A stretch of 64,000 bases of DNA from Telluria aromaticivorans. GTDB lineage: Bacteria > Pseudomonadota > Gammaproteobacteria > Burkholderiales > Burkholderiaceae_D. The first letter of the stretch is position 1; each line of letters opens with the position of its first letter. Position numbers and translations under genes: made by a program. The notes under the pieces were generated by a model. It saw only the letters and a program-made list of their open reading frames with translations, was not told the DNA's origin and did no database searches. Shown here in pieces: positions 49,958 to 59,661 of this stretch. The stretch spans positions 372,001 through 436,000 of the forward strand of contig NZ_JABAIV010000001.1 in NCBI RefSeq assembly GCF_013003915.1, read 5' to 3'.

Positions 49958-50116
49958 CCCATCCTCCGTGCGCCGGCGTCGCGACAGCCGCTTGCCGACA
50001 ACCCGGAATTATAGGTGAGCTGCGCCGGCCGGGAGAGGCCGGAATACGGGGATTGCAGCCGCGGGCCACCGATTATGCGGCCCGCATCCGCGGCGCCAGG
50101 TATCCGGGACAGGGAC

Positions 50117-50845
50117 TCAGCCGCGGTTACGGTCGGCCAGGAACTGCTGCGCGCGCGGGTGCTGCGGATTGTTGAAGAAGGCTTCGGGGGTGGCGCGTTC
50201 CAGGATGTTCCCTTCGCTCATGAAGAGGATCCGGTCCGCGACCTCGCGCGCAAAGCCCATTTCATGGGTGACGCACACCATCGTCATGCCGCCCTGCGCC
50301 AGCGAGCGCATTACCTGCAGCACCTCACCCACCATCTCCGGGTCGAGCGCGCTGGTCGGCTCGTCGAACAGCATGATGGCCGGGCGCATCGCCAGCGCCC
50401 GCGCGATTGCCACGCGCTGCTGCTGGCCGCCCGACAGCTCGCCGGGATAGGCGTCGCGCTTGTGCGCCAGGCCTACCTGCTCCAGCAGGCTCATTGCGAA
50501 CTCACGTGCTTCCTTCGGCGTGGCCCGCTTCAGGTTGACGGGCGCCAGGGTGCAGTTCTCGAGTGCGGTCAGGTGCGGGAACAGGTTGAATTGCTGGAAG
50601 ACGAAGCCGATGCCGGCGCGCAGGGCGTTCACGTCCCTGCCTTTGGCATGGATGTCGCGTCCATCGATGGCGATGCTGCCGCTGTCGATGTCTTCCAGCC
50701 GGTTGAGGGTGCGGATCAGGGTGGACTTGCCCGAGCCCGACGGCCCGCACACGACCACCACTTCATTTTTTTCGACGCGCTCGCTGACATCCACGAGCGC
50801 GTGGTAGTCGCCATACCACTTGTTGACTTTATCGAGAACGATCAT
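50117..50845 (-). CDS. Polar amino acid ABC transporter ATPase
   Basis: The 242-residue ATPase has Walker [10 protein letters not shown] near 34-42, signature [16 protein letters not shown], Walker [14 protein letters not shown] and the switch histidine in V-T-H-E-M. It is of the GlnQ/GltL/HisP type. It follows two permease genes and a binding-protein gene, in the order binding protein, permease, permease, ATPase, like the gltIJKL glutamate/aspartate system. The substrate is likely a polar amino acid. Confidence 0.94.
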   Translation of the reverse strand: MIVLDKVNKWYGDYHALVDVSERVEKNEVVVVCGPSGSGKSTLIRTLNRLEDIDSGSIAIDGRDIHAKGRDVNALRAGIGFVFQQFNLFPHLTALENCTLAPVNLKRATPKEAREFAMSLLEQVGLAHKRDAYPGELSGGQQQRVAIARALAMRPAIMLFDEPTSALDPEMVGEVLQVMRSLAQGGMTMVCVTHEMGFAREVADRILFMSEGNILERATPEAFFNNPQHPRAQQFLADRNRG

Positions 50846-50858
50846 CGATGGCTTTCTT

Positions 50859-51563
50859 TTACGAGACGTGCATGTCGACCCGGACTGCGCGGCCTTGCAG
50901 GCGGCGCTCGGCCAGGTACGCCAGGCGGGACAGGCCGAAACAGAGGATGAAATAGGTCAGCGCCAGGATCAGGTAGACCTCGACTGCCCGCGTGAAGACC
51001 AGGGTGTTGACCTGGGTGGCGATAAAGGAGACTTCCGACAGGCCGATGATATAGCCGAGCGAGGTGGCCTTGATGGTCGACACCAGCTGGCTGACGATCG
51101 ACGGCAGGCCGTTTCGCAGGGTTTGCGGCAGCACCACCAGGCGCAGCGCCTGCGGGTAACTCAGGCCCAGCGAGCGGGCGCTTTCCAGCTGCCCTTTCGG
51201 CAGCGCGCGCAATCCCGCGGCGACGATCTCGCCCAGGTAGACGGCGTCAAACAGCACCAGCACCATCAGCATGGTGGTGGCCTGCCCGGTCTTGACGCCG
51301 GTGACGGCCGGCAGAAAGAAGTAGGCCCAGAACACCACCAGCAGCAGCGGCACGGCGCGCACCACCTGCACAAGGGCGCCCACCGGCCAGCGGATCGCAG
51401 GGCGGCTGCTGACGCGCGCCACGCCCAGCACCAGGCCGAGCGGCATCGCCAGCAGCAGCGCCGCACCGGACAGCAGCACGGTCAGGGCCAGCCCTCCAAG
51501 CGGGCCGTCCGGATATTGGCCGACCAGGAAATACAACCAGTAGGTATCGATCAGTTCCAGCAT
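50859..51563 (-). CDS. Polar amino acid ABC transporter permease (GltK-like)
   Basis: The 234-residue inner-membrane protein has about five hydrophobic segments and the HisMQ/GltK-type EAA loop: [21 protein letters not shown] followed by L-P-Q-T-L-R. The ATG at 51563 is 7 bp from the stop of the other permease gene. It forms the transmembrane pore as a heterodimer with that neighbour. Confidence 0.93.
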   Translation of the reverse strand: MLELIDTYWLYFLVGQYPDGPLGGLALTVLLSGAALLLAMPLGLVLGVARVSSRPAIRWPVGALVQVVRAVPLLLVVFWAYFFLPAVTGVKTGQATTMLMVLVLFDAVYLGEIVAAGLRALPKGQLESARSLGLSYPQALRLVVLPQTLRNGLPSIVSQLVSTIKATSLGYIIGLSEVSFIATQVNTLVFTRAVEVYLILALTYFILCFGLSRLAYLAERRLQGRAVRVDMHVS

Positions 51564-51570
51564 TACACCC

Positions 51571-52266
51571 TCATGCCGGACGGACCGGGTAGCGCCGCTG
51601 GAACAAATGGGCGGCAAAGGAGATCAGGAGCGACACCGTCAGGTAGGCCAGGGTCGCAAAGGTAAACGCTTCGACGCTGCGGAAGCTGGCCGTCTCCACC
51701 CGCGCGGCCTGGTACATCATCTCTGCGGCGCCGATGACCGTGGCCACGCTGGTGTCCTTCCACAGGTTGACGGTCTGCGACAGCAGCGGCGGCGTGGCGG
51801 CGCGGAAGGCTTGCGGCAGCAGCACCAGGCGCACGGCCGCCAGGCGCCCTAGACCAAGCGAGCGCGCCGCCTCTAACTGGGACGGCGGCACCGCGCGAAT
51901 GCCGCTGCGGATGTCCTCGGCCATGTGTACGCCGCTGTACAGCGCCAGCGCGATGACCGCGCACACGGCTTCCGGGTTGTTCGCGTACAGGAATTCGCGC
52001 GCGCCATCCGGCAGCAGTTCGGGGAAGGCGAAATACCAGAACAGCAGGTGCGCCAACAGAGGCACGTTGCGGATGCCTTCGACGATGGCGGAGCCAAGCA
52101 CCTGCAGCGGCGCAAACGACGCGGTGCGCATCAGGGCGACCAGCGCGCCGAACGGCAGGGCGAAGGCGAAGCTGACGGCAGTCAGCTGGAGCGACAGGAT
52201 GAGACCCTGCACCAGCCAGTCGTGATACTGGCCGGACTGCAGGATGGCGGGATCGAAAAACGGCAA
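51571..52266 (-). CDS. Polar amino acid ABC transporter permease (GltJ-like)
   Basis: The 231-residue permease has I-R-S-G-I-R-A-V-P-P-S-Q-L-E-A-A-R-S-L-G-L as the EAA loop and then L-P-Q-A-F-R-A-A-T-P-P. It begins M-P-F-F-D-P-A-I-L and has N-V-P-L-L-A-H in an early helix. It follows the binding-protein gene by 19 bp and pairs with the downstream permease. Confidence 0.93.
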   Translation of the reverse strand: MPFFDPAILQSGQYHDWLVQGLILSLQLTAVSFAFALPFGALVALMRTASFAPLQVLGSAIVEGIRNVPLLAHLLFWYFAFPELLPDGAREFLYANNPEAVCAVIALALYSGVHMAEDIRSGIRAVPPSQLEAARSLGLGRLAAVRLVLLPQAFRAATPPLLSQTVNLWKDTSVATVIGAAEMMYQAARVETASFRSVEAFTFATLAYLTVSLLISFAAHLFQRRYPVRPA

Positions 52267-52285
52267 ACCGGTGGTCCAGGTCTAT

Positions 52286-53116
52286 TTAAATCTTGTCGGT
52301 GCTGATCTTGAACTGGCGCTTGGCGATGTTGGCGCGGGTGCCCGGGCCATACCATTTGTTGAACAGCTGTTCGGCCGCGCCGCTGGCTTCCAGTTCGCGC
52401 AATGTAGCGTCGACGACTGCTTTCAGGCTCTTCTCGCCCTTGCGCAAGCCCAGCGCGATCGACTCGGTGCCGATGCTGGTTGGGAGGATCGTGAAGCCCT
52501 TGGCGGCCGCGCCCAGCTTGCCGTAGTCGGCCAGCAGTGAGGATTCATCGTTCACGTAGGCGACGCCCTTCCCCTGGCGCAGCGCCTGGAAGGCCTGCTG
52601 GGTATTCTCGAAAGTCACCACCTCCGCGCTCGGGACGGCCTTGCGGATATTGGTTTCCTGGGTGCCGCCGCGGACCGTGACCACCTTCTTGCCGGCGAGC
52701 TGGGGCAGCGCGCCAATGCCGCTATTGGCACGCACCATTACCTTCGAGCCGGTGACGAAATGGGTGAGCGCGAAGTCCACCTGCGACTCGCGTTCCTTGT
52801 TGTGGGTGAGCGTGGCCGCCAGCACGTCGACGTGGCCCTGCTGCAGTTCCGGGATGCGGCTTGATACCGACATCTGCTTGAACCTAGGGGTGACGCCGAT
52901 CTTCCTGGCGACCGCGGTGGCGAGGTCGATTTCGTAGCCGACCAGCTGGCGGGTCTTCGGCTCGATGAAGCTGTTCGGTTCGTCCGTGCCCAGCACCCCG
53001 AACACGATCTCTCCCTTCTTTTTAATGTCCGCGAGCTGGTCGGCATGAGCGGCGCCAGCCGCCAGGTTGGCGGACAGGGCGACGGCGCCCAGCATAAGGT
53101 GACGGCGAGTAAACAT
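52286..53116 (-). CDS. Polar amino acid ABC transporter substrate-binding protein
   Basis: The 276-residue family 3 solute-binding protein has a signal peptide (M-F-T-R-R-H-L-M-L-G start, cleavage near A-H-A) and the paired lobes seen by L-A-D-I-K-K-K-G-E-I-V-F-G-V, F-I-E-P-K-T-R-Q-L-V-G-Y-E-I-D-L-A and V-D-V-L-A-A-T-L-T-H. The ATG with GGAG 7 nt upstream is used; an upstream ATG at 53128 overlaps that site. It is the first gene of the importer operon. Confidence 0.93.
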   Translation of the reverse strand: MFTRRHLMLGAVALSANLAAGAAHADQLADIKKKGEIVFGVLGTDEPNSFIEPKTRQLVGYEIDLATAVARKIGVTPRFKQMSVSSRIPELQQGHVDVLAATLTHNKERESQVDFALTHFVTGSKVMVRANSGIGALPQLAGKKVVTVRGGTQETNIRKAVPSAEVVTFENTQQAFQALRQGKGVAYVNDESSLLADYGKLGAAAKGFTILPTSIGTESIALGLRKGEKSLKAVVDATLRELEASGAAEQLFNKWYGPGTRANIAKRQFKISTDKI

Positions 53117-53297
53117 GAAATTCTCCATACAGCGAAATAGCAATCGAAAGAGTATAGGGGAAGCGTCCAGCTTCACGAACGATCAATTTGCCATATGAAA
53201 ATGCTCTCTCGGCTATAAGGGACAAGCCCAGCCATCCGTGCGCGCAAGCTGCCATGCTAAAGTCATAACAAGCTCATGGACTGAACGCGGAGACAGC

Positions 53298-54101
53298 ATG
53301 CTGGTCGTCACATACAACGTCAACGGAATCGGCGCCCGCATTGGGGCGCTGCTGGAATACCTCGAAGAGCGCCAGCCCGACGTGCTGTGCCTGCAGGAGC
53401 TGAAGGCACCGCAGGAGAAATTCCCCGAGCAGGCCATCCTGGATGCCGGCTACCACGCGATCTGGCATGGCCAGAAAAGCTGGAACGGCGTGGCCATCCT
53501 CACCCGCGAGGGCCCGGCGCAGGAGCTGCAGCGCGGCCTGCCGGGCGACCCGCTGGACGAGCAAAGCCGCTATATCGAGGCGGCCTACCAGGGCGTGCTG
53601 GTGTGCGGCCTCTACCTGCCGAACGGGAACCCGGCGCCGGGGCCGAAATACGACTACAAGCTGGCCTGGATGGAGCGCCTGATCGCGCGCGGCGAGGAAC
53701 TGCTCGAGGCGAAGGTGCCCGTGGTGATGTGCGGCGACTTCAACGTGATCCCGACCGGTCTCGACGTCTACAAGCCGGAACGCTGGGTCGACGACGCCCT
53801 GTTCCGCCCGGAGACGCGCGCCGCCTTCGAGCGCCTGATGTCGCAGGGCTGGCTTGACTCGCTGCGCAACATGTACCCGGACCAGACCATCTATACCTTC
53901 TGGGATTACTTCCGCAATGCCTTCGGGCGCGATGCCGGCCTGCGCATCGACCACCTGCTGCTCAGCCCTGCCCTGGCGCCGGCGCTGCGCGGCGCGGGCG
54001 TGGACCGCTTCCAGCGCGCCAAGGAAAAGCCGAGCGACCATGCACCGACCTGGGTCGAGCTGGACCTGGACGCCATCGTGCAGCCGAAGGCGAAGCGCTG
54101 A
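53298..54101 (+). CDS. xth: Exonuclease III family AP endonuclease
   Basis: The enzyme cuts DNA at abasic sites and removes 3' blocks in base-excision repair. The 267-residue protein has the exonuclease/endonuclease/phosphatase motifs: T-Y-N-V-N-G-I-G-A-R near 5-14, L-C-L-Q-E-L-K near 31-37 (metal glutamate), L-P-N-G-N, C-G-D-F-N-V and S-D-H-A-P-T-W-V (catalytic aspartate-histidine). The ATG has GGAGA 3 nt before CAGC. It is divergent from the amino acid importer. Confidence 0.95.
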   Translation: MLVVTYNVNGIGARIGALLEYLEERQPDVLCLQELKAPQEKFPEQAILDAGYHAIWHGQKSWNGVAILTREGPAQELQRGLPGDPLDEQSRYIEAAYQGVLVCGLYLPNGNPAPGPKYDYKLAWMERLIARGEELLEAKVPVVMCGDFNVIPTGLDVYKPERWVDDALFRPETRAAFERLMSQGWLDSLRNMYPDQTIYTFWDYFRNAFGRDAGLRIDHLLLSPALAPALRGAGVDRFQRAKEKPSDHAPTWVELDLDAIVQPKAKR

Positions 54102-54180
54102 CCGAAAGCCTGGTCGGAAGCCCAACTTTTGGCGAACTCTGCGGTACTATGCTGGTCCCATTCCCGACCAGCTTTGACCC

Positions 54181-54804
54181 ATGCTCACGCCCGAACAATT
54201 CCTTGGTTTCCTCACCGCTGCGATCCTGATCACGCTCTCGCCCGGCCCGGACAACATGATGGTGCTGGGTGTCGGCATCGCCAAGGGCCGCGCGCGCGGC
54301 ATTGCCTTCGGCCTCGGTTGCGCACTGGGCTGCCTGAACCACACGCTGCTGGCCGTGATCGGCGTCAGCGCGCTCATTGCGGCGTCGCCCACTGCCTTCA
54401 CGGCGCTCAAGGTGGCGGGCGGCCTCTACCTGGTCTGGATCGGTTACCAGGCCCTGCGCAGCAGCGGCGCCGCCCAGGTTGCGGCGGGCGTGCCCGACGA
54501 ATCGGCGCGCCAGTTGTTCTTCAAGGGGCTGCTGGCGAATGCCATCAATCCGAAGGTGGTGCTGTTCTTCCTGTCTTTCCTGCCGCAGTTCGTGGTCGCG
54601 TCGCGCGGGGATGCGAACTGGCAGATCGCGTGGCTGGGGCTGACCTTTACGCTGCAGGCGGCGGTGCTGTTTGGATTGCTGGGCTACTTTTCGGGAGCGA
54701 TCGGGCAGTGGCTGAATCGCACGCCGAAAGCGGGCATGTGGCTGGATCGGGTGGCGGGGGCGATTTTCGTGGGGCTGGGGTTGCGCCTGATCGTGGCGCG
54801 CTGA
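54181..54804 (+). CDS. LysE-family translocator
   Basis: The 207-residue inner-membrane protein has about six hydrophobic segments and the LysE/RhtB pattern: L-S-P-G-P-D-N-M-M-V near 20-29, G-I-A-F-G-L-G near 40 and N-P-K-V-V-L-F-F-L-S-F-L-P-Q-F. These exporters move amino acids or homoserine lactones out of the cell. The substrate is unknown. A strong terminator lies 60 bp past the stop. Confidence 0.93.
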   Translation: MLTPEQFLGFLTAAILITLSPGPDNMMVLGVGIAKGRARGIAFGLGCALGCLNHTLLAVIGVSALIAASPTAFTALKVAGGLYLVWIGYQALRSSGAAQVAAGVPDESARQLFFKGLLANAINPKVVLFFLSFLPQFVVASRGDANWQIAWLGLTFTLQAAVLFGLLGYFSGAIGQWLNRTPKAGMWLDRVAGAIFVGLGLRLIVAR

Positions 54805-54863
54805 AATGCGTTGCGACTGCTTGAGAAGCAGCGTAGCGACCAAACCCGGCCCGCTCCCTCCGC

Positions 54864-54898
54864 CCGTCGTCCCGGCATTCGCCGGGACGACGGTTTTT
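54864..54898 (+). terminator. Strong intrinsic terminator of the lysE-type gene
   Basis: CCGTCGTCCCGGC and GCCGGGACGACGG form a 13-bp perfect stem with a 4-nt loop, followed by T5 on the plus strand. The sequence resembles the extragenic GTCATCCCGGC palindromes, so a repeat may have been taken up as a terminator. Confidence 0.9.
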
Positions 54899-54960
54899 AG
54901 GGTAACGGTGTAAGCAAACACTGGCTCGCAGCGGGGGCGCCCGACCCGCCGCGGAGCGCC

Positions 54961-57354
54961 TTACAGCGTAATCACCACTTTGCCCGATGGCTGCTTGCGC
55001 GCCGCCACCGGCACCTCGAGCAGCTGGTGCTTGCCGTTCCAGACGAACTTCACCGCACGGCCATCGACCGTGACGGCGCGCGGCCTGGCCTGCACGTTGT
55101 GCACCTTTACCGAGAAGCCTCGCTCCTGCGGCGCCTGCGCCTTGCCGGTCTCGGTCTGCAGCCCGATTTCCAGCGTGCCGGCTGCGAACTTGCTGGCGAA
55201 GCGCACGATCTCGTACTGGCCCTTCTCGAAGGCATCGGCGGTCTCGCCGTCGTCGTCGTACATCTTGCCGGTGCTGCCGGCGACCGACGCATCGTGGTAG
55301 TAGTGCAGGTCGACCTGGCGGGTCGAATAGTCGCGCGTGCTCTGCACCACCTTGGCCATCGGGATGAAGGCGCCGGCGCGCACGTACACCGGGATGTGCG
55401 CCTCGACCGGCTTCACCACCTCGAGGATGCCGCCGCGGTGCTTTTCGCCGGTGTGGAAGTCGAACCAGACGCTGTCCTTCACCGGGAAGTGCACTTCCTT
55501 GCGGGTGGCGCCGGGCTCGGTCACCGGTGCGACCAGGAAGTCGCGGCCCCACAGGTAGGTGGAGGCCAAGGTGGTGGCCTCGTCCTCCTCGAACAGCACC
55601 GGGCGCATCAGGGGCGTGCCGGTCTGGCTGTTGTCGAAGGCGAGCGTGTAGTTATACGGCAGCATGGCGTAGCGCAGCCAGACCGCTTCGCGCGCCAGCA
55701 CCTTGGTGCGATCGGAGCGGAACACCGGCTCCGGCGCCACGTCGTCCTGCGCATGCGGGCGGAACACCGGCTGGAACACGCCGTACTGCAGCCAGCGCAG
55801 GTAGAGCTCGTCGTCCAGCACGGCGTTGGCGAAGCCGCCGAGGTCCGAATGCATGTAGGCGAGGCCCTGCATGCCCATCTGGAGCGAAATCTCCATCTGC
55901 GATTGCAGTCCGCCCCAGCTGCGGCTGACATCGCCCGACCACGGGATCATGCCGAAGCGCTGCGAGCCCGAATAGCCGGCGCGCATCAGGATGAACGGGC
56001 GCTCGTTCGGGAAGTTCTTCTTGTAGCCGTCGAAGATCAGGCGCGCCCAGTCGTGGCCGTAGATGTTGTGCACCTCGTCGGCGCCCTTCTCGCCGTTCGC
56101 GCCATGGCGCACCCAGGATGGATGCACTTCCGGCTCGCCCAGGTCGCCCCACCATCCGGCCACGCCGCCTTCCTTCAGGCCCTTGTAGATGTCCCAGAAC
56201 CAGTCGCGTCCCTCCGGCCGGTACAGGTCGACGATGCCGGTATTCCCGAAATAGAAATCGTATGTCGCCGGCTGGCCGTCCTTGCCGGTTGCCAGCGCCT
56301 TGCGCTCCACCGCTTCCTTCCAGCGAAGGGATGTAGTAAGAACAAATGGCTCGGTGATGACGATGGTCTTGACGCCCTTCTTCCTGAAGTCGGCCATCAT
56401 CTTCTCGGCGGTGGGGAAGGTGTCGCGGTCCCAGGCCAGGTTGCCCATGGTGTCCTTGACGGTCTTCCCGAACCAGAACAGGTCGAGCACGACGGCGTCG
56501 AGCGGGATTTTCTCGTCGATGAATTTGTCGACCACGGCGCGGGTTTGCGCTTCGGTCTTGTAGCCGAAACGGCTGGCGAAATTACCGAAGGTCCAGCGCG
56601 GCGGCAGCGGCTGGCGTCCGGTCAGGGCCGTGTAGTTGGCCATCACCCCGTCCCAGGTATCGCCGGCGACCACCTGGTAGGTCTTGCGCCCGCCGCTCAC
56701 TTCGAAGCGCAGGGTGCCGTCCTTGCGGCTGTCGAAGTCGAGGAAGCCGGTCTGCGGGTTGTCGAAGTGGATCGCGTACTTTTTCGAGGACAGCGCGATC
56801 GGGATCGTGAAGTTCAGCAGCTTGGAGGTCGCGCCATAGCCGTAATCGGCGCGGTTGTACAGCTGGAAGCGGTTGCCGCGGCGGTTCATACCTGCCGCGC
56901 GGGCGCCGGCGCCGTACAGCGCTTCGCCTTCGTCCAGCGCGAATTCGATGGTCTCGAACTTGTCGCCGCGGCTGTAGCCGCCCTTCTCCGCCACCAGCGC
57001 CTTGCCCTTATACAGGTAGCTGATGCGGAACGGGCTCCTGTCGACGACGACCGTGATGCCCGTGGTGCCGAATTCGATGCGCTTGCCGTCTGCCTTGAAG
57101 GTCGGGCGCACGTCGACTGGCGCCAGCACCACCGCATGCGAGGCCGCATCCAGCTGCTGGCCGTTCGGGATGAAGGTGGTCTCGACCACGTTGGCCGAAT
57201 ACGGCTTGATCAGGTAGCGGCCATCGCTGGTGGCCAGCTCCAGCGTATTGTTATTGTGCGACACCCGCTCCAGCTGCCGGTCGGCATTCTGGGCGAAGGC
57301 GAGCGGGCTGGCGAGCAGGCACAGGGCCAGGCGGACGAACGGTGCAGTGGTCAT
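54961..57354 (-). CDS. Periplasmic glycoside hydrolase family 31 enzyme
   Basis: The 797-residue protein has a signal peptide (ending A-F-A-Q), an N-terminal beta-sandwich (about 30-240), the GH31 barrel, and C-terminal beta domains including a DUF5110-like end. The catalytic nucleophile is D404 in G-W-W-G-D-L-G-E-P and the acid/base is D475 in I-P-W-S-G-D-V-S-R-S-W. M-R-A-G-Y-S-G-S-Q-R-F-G-M precedes the latter. GH31 enzymes of this look act on alpha-glucans or xylosides; it also resembles the alpha-transglucosylases of the family (Agd31B type). Substrate and mode are therefore open. The start is the ATG in front of the signal peptide. The frame extends further without similarity. Confidence 0.9.
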   Translation of the reverse strand: MTTAPFVRLALCLLASPLAFAQNADRQLERVSHNNNTLELATSDGRYLIKPYSANVVETTFIPNGQQLDAASHAVVLAPVDVRPTFKADGKRIEFGTTGITVVVDRSPFRISYLYKGKALVAEKGGYSRGDKFETIEFALDEGEALYGAGARAAGMNRRGNRFQLYNRADYGYGATSKLLNFTIPIALSSKKYAIHFDNPQTGFLDFDSRKDGTLRFEVSGGRKTYQVVAGDTWDGVMANYTALTGRQPLPPRWTFGNFASRFGYKTEAQTRAVVDKFIDEKIPLDAVVLDLFWFGKTVKDTMGNLAWDRDTFPTAEKMMADFRKKGVKTIVITEPFVLTTSLRWKEAVERKALATGKDGQPATYDFYFGNTGIVDLYRPEGRDWFWDIYKGLKEGGVAGWWGDLGEPEVHPSWVRHGANGEKGADEVHNIYGHDWARLIFDGYKKNFPNERPFILMRAGYSGSQRFGMIPWSGDVSRSWGGLQSQMEISLQMGMQGLAYMHSDLGGFANAVLDDELYLRWLQYGVFQPVFRPHAQDDVAPEPVFRSDRTKVLAREAVWLRYAMLPYNYTLAFDNSQTGTPLMRPVLFEEDEATTLASTYLWGRDFLVAPVTEPGATRKEVHFPVKDSVWFDFHTGEKHRGGILEVVKPVEAHIPVYVRAGAFIPMAKVVQSTRDYSTRQVDLHYYHDASVAGSTGKMYDDDGETADAFEKGQYEIVRFASKFAAGTLEIGLQTETGKAQAPQERGFSVKVHNVQARPRAVTVDGRAVKFVWNGKHQLLEVPVAARKQPSGKVVITL

Positions 57355-57576
57355 AGATCCCGGGGGTCGAAAGTTATCAAGAAGCCGACGAAAAGCGCAT
57401 GCGAGAGCATGCCAGAATTCCGGCGCGCGAAACAGGGGCCGTGTAATAAAATTACATAACCGCTCGCGGCGCGACGCTCCCACATCGCCCCTGTCAAGAT
57501 TGCTTCTTCCATGCACCTCGCGTAGGATCGCCCGGCTGCCGGACCACGGCATACGATAACGATACGAGGGAGACAG

Positions 57577-59091
57577 ATGAAGAACGACATTCCACTGGCG
57601 GCCGGCCAGGGCGTAAGCCAAACGCGCTCATTCATGACGGTGGCGCTGATCGAGCTGTGGGAGCGCTTCGGCTACTACGGCATGCAGGCGCTGATCGTGT
57701 ACTTCATGGTGCAGCGCCTCGGCTTCGAGGACAGCCGCGCCAACCTCGTATGGGGTGCTGCTGCGGCCCTGATCTACGTGGCGCCGGCCATCGGAGGCTG
57801 GATCGGCGACCATGTGCTCGGCACCCGCCGCTGCATGATCCTCGGCGCCCTGATCCTGACCCTCGGCTACGCCCTGATGGCAGTACCGACCACCAATACC
57901 TGGATGACCTTCTCGGCGCTGGGCGTGATCGTGGTCGGCAACGGCCTGTTCAAGCCGAACACCGCCAACCTGGTGCGCAAGATCTACGAAGGCGACGACT
58001 CCAAGATGGACAGCGCTTTCACCATGTACTACATGGCGGTGAACGTCGGCTCGACCTTCTCGATGCTGGCTACGCCCTGGATCAAGGACCATATCAACGC
58101 CACCTGGGGCAGCAACCTTGGCTGGCACGTGGCCTTCGCCGTGTGCAGCGTCGGCTTGAGCATCGGCCTGCTGACCGTGGGCGTACTGCGCCAGACCATT
58201 GGGCATATCGGCTCGCCGCCCGATGCGCGCCCGCTCGACGTGAAGAAACTGCTGGCCGTGCTGGCGGGCGGCGTGGTGGCGGTGGCGGCATCGGCCGTCA
58301 TCCTCGAATACCAGTGGCTGGCGCGCGCCTTCGTCTACGTGGCCGGCATCGTGGTGCTCGGGATTTTCTTCCACCTGATCCGCACCAGCGCACCGAGCGA
58401 ACGCGCAGGCCTGATCGCCGCACTGGTACTGACCCTGCAGACCGTGTTCTTCTTCATCTTCTACCAGCAGATGTCGACCTCGCTGTCGCTGTTCGCGCTG
58501 CGTAACGTGGACCTGGAGTTCACTGTGCTGGGCAGCCACCTGTGGACCTGGTCGCCGGCGCAGTTCCAGGCGTTGAACGCGATCTGGATCATGGTGCTGA
58601 GCCCCGTGCTGGCCCTGGTCTACACCCGCGCCGGCAACAGCGGCAAGGACTTGTCGATCGCCGGCAAGTTCGCACTTGGTTTCGCGGTGGTGGCGGCAGG
58701 CTTCTTCACCTATGGCGTGGCCGGCCAGTTCGCCACGGACGGCCTGACCTCGTCCTGGATCATGATCGCGGGCTACGGCCTGTATTCGCTGGGCGAACTG
58801 CTGGTCAGCGGCCTCGGGCTGGCGATGATCGCGCGCTACGTCCCGGCACGCATGGGCGGCTTCATGATGGGCGCGTATTACGTCGGCGTCGGCATCTCGC
58901 AATACCTGGGCGGCGTAGTGGCGAACATCGCCAGCGTCCCTCGCGACATGGTCGACCCGGTACAGACGCTGCCGGTGTATACGAACCTGTTCAACAAGCT
59001 CGGGATTGCGGCGATCGTGTGCACGCTGATTGCGCTGGCGGCGCTGCCGCTGATGCGCAGGTTAACGGCGACGCATCATTCGCATCAGTAG
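57577..59091 (+). CDS. POT-family peptide:proton symporter
   Basis: The 504-residue inner-membrane protein has 14 hydrophobic segments. The POT motif E-x-W-E-R-F-x-Y-Y-G is at 27-36 and couples proton and substrate binding; G-L-F-K-P-N-T-A-N-L-V is the second PTR signature. It imports di- and tripeptides. The ATG has GAGG 9 nt upstream. It is divergent from GH31. Its last 33 codons lie in the first unit of a 400-bp tandem duplication. Confidence 0.93.
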   Translation: MKNDIPLAAGQGVSQTRSFMTVALIELWERFGYYGMQALIVYFMVQRLGFEDSRANLVWGAAAALIYVAPAIGGWIGDHVLGTRRCMILGALILTLGYALMAVPTTNTWMTFSALGVIVVGNGLFKPNTANLVRKIYEGDDSKMDSAFTMYYMAVNVGSTFSMLATPWIKDHINATWGSNLGWHVAFAVCSVGLSIGLLTVGVLRQTIGHIGSPPDARPLDVKKLLAVLAGGVVAVAASAVILEYQWLARAFVYVAGIVVLGIFFHLIRTSAPSERAGLIAALVLTLQTVFFFIFYQQMSTSLSLFALRNVDLEFTVLGSHLWTWSPAQFQALNAIWIMVLSPVLALVYTRAGNSGKDLSIAGKFALGFAVVAAGFFTYGVAGQFATDGLTSSWIMIAGYGLYSLGELLVSGLGLAMIARYVPARMGGFMMGAYYVGVGISQYLGGVVANIASVPRDMVDPVQTLPVYTNLFNKLGIAAIVCTLIALAALPLMRRLTATHHSHQ

Positions 59092-59117
59092 TCGCCGAGC
59101 TATGCTCTGCCGCACAT

Positions 59118-59227
59118 CGTAGGGTGGGCGGGTCTCCCGCCCGCGCGTTCAAATCCGGTTGAAAAGACGCGCTGCAGCTTTGCACAGGGTGGTTGAACGC
59201 GCGGGCGGCGAAGCCGCCCACCCTACG
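59118..59227. repeat. Dispersed palindromic repeat, copy D
   Basis: A 110-bp palindrome with CGTAGGGTGGGCGG and CCGCCCACCCTACG ends and inner arms GCGCGTTCAA and TTGAACGCGC. It lies in unit 1 of the tandem duplication. Confidence 0.88.
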
Positions 59228-59261
59228 GTAAGATGGCGGATCGGATTTTTCGGATCTCAGC

Positions 59262-59366
59262 ATGCCTATCACCCCTTCCCCCCACGCCCTCCAGGTCGCC
59301 CAGCGCGTCCACGCCATCGAACCCTTCCGCGTCATGGAAATGGTCAAGGCCGCCAACGAGATGTAG
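59262..59366 (+). pseudogene. Duplicated 5' fragment of the aminotransferase gene
   Basis: The frame begins with the same ATG and codons as the intact aminotransferase 400 bp downstream and matches 34 codons. It then has TAG in place of AAG, followed by a switch into the duplicated transporter tail at 59390. It can only make a 34-residue peptide. Confidence 0.85.
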
Positions 59367-59389
59367 CCCAGCGGCATCGACGTCATCAG

Positions 59390-59491
59390 TTCAACAAGCG
59401 CGGGATCGCCGCGATCGTGTGCACGCTGATTGCGCTGGCGGCATTGCCGCTGATGCGCAGGTTAACGGCGACGCATCATTCGCATCAGTAA
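59390..59491 (+). pseudogene. Duplicated 3' fragment of the peptide transporter gene
   Basis: This is the second copy of the last 33 codons of the transporter, with the reading frame and stop kept (F-N-K-R-G-I-A-A-I-V-C-T start, H-S-H-Q end). It has no start codon of its own. The 570-bp gap 59092-59661 contains only this fragment, the aminotransferase fragment and two palindromes. Confidence 0.85.
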
Positions 59492-59517
59492 TCGCCGAGC
59501 TATGCTGTGCCGCACAT

Positions 59518-59627
59518 CGTAGGGTGGGCGGGTCTCCCGCCCGCGCGTTCAAATCCGGTTGAAAAGACGCGCTGCAGCTTTGCACAGGGTGGTTGAACGC
59601 GCGGGCGGCGAAGCCGCCCACCCTACG
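59518..59627. repeat. Dispersed palindromic repeat, copy E
   Basis: Identical to copy D over 110 bp, carried in unit 2 of the tandem duplication and ending 34 bp before the aminotransferase start. Confidence 0.88.
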
Positions 59628-59661
59628 GTAAGATGGCGGATCGGACTTTTCGGATCTCAGC

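Noticed and set aside
55027-57459. Plus-strand open frame of about 810 codons
   Set aside because: It is antisense to the GH31 gene, whose domains and catalytic residues are clear; the frame shows no domain.
59159-59491. Plus-strand frame of 110 codons across the duplication
   Set aside because: It is made of an antisense-like reading of the palindrome and the duplicated transporter tail joined by chance; it has no ribosome site.
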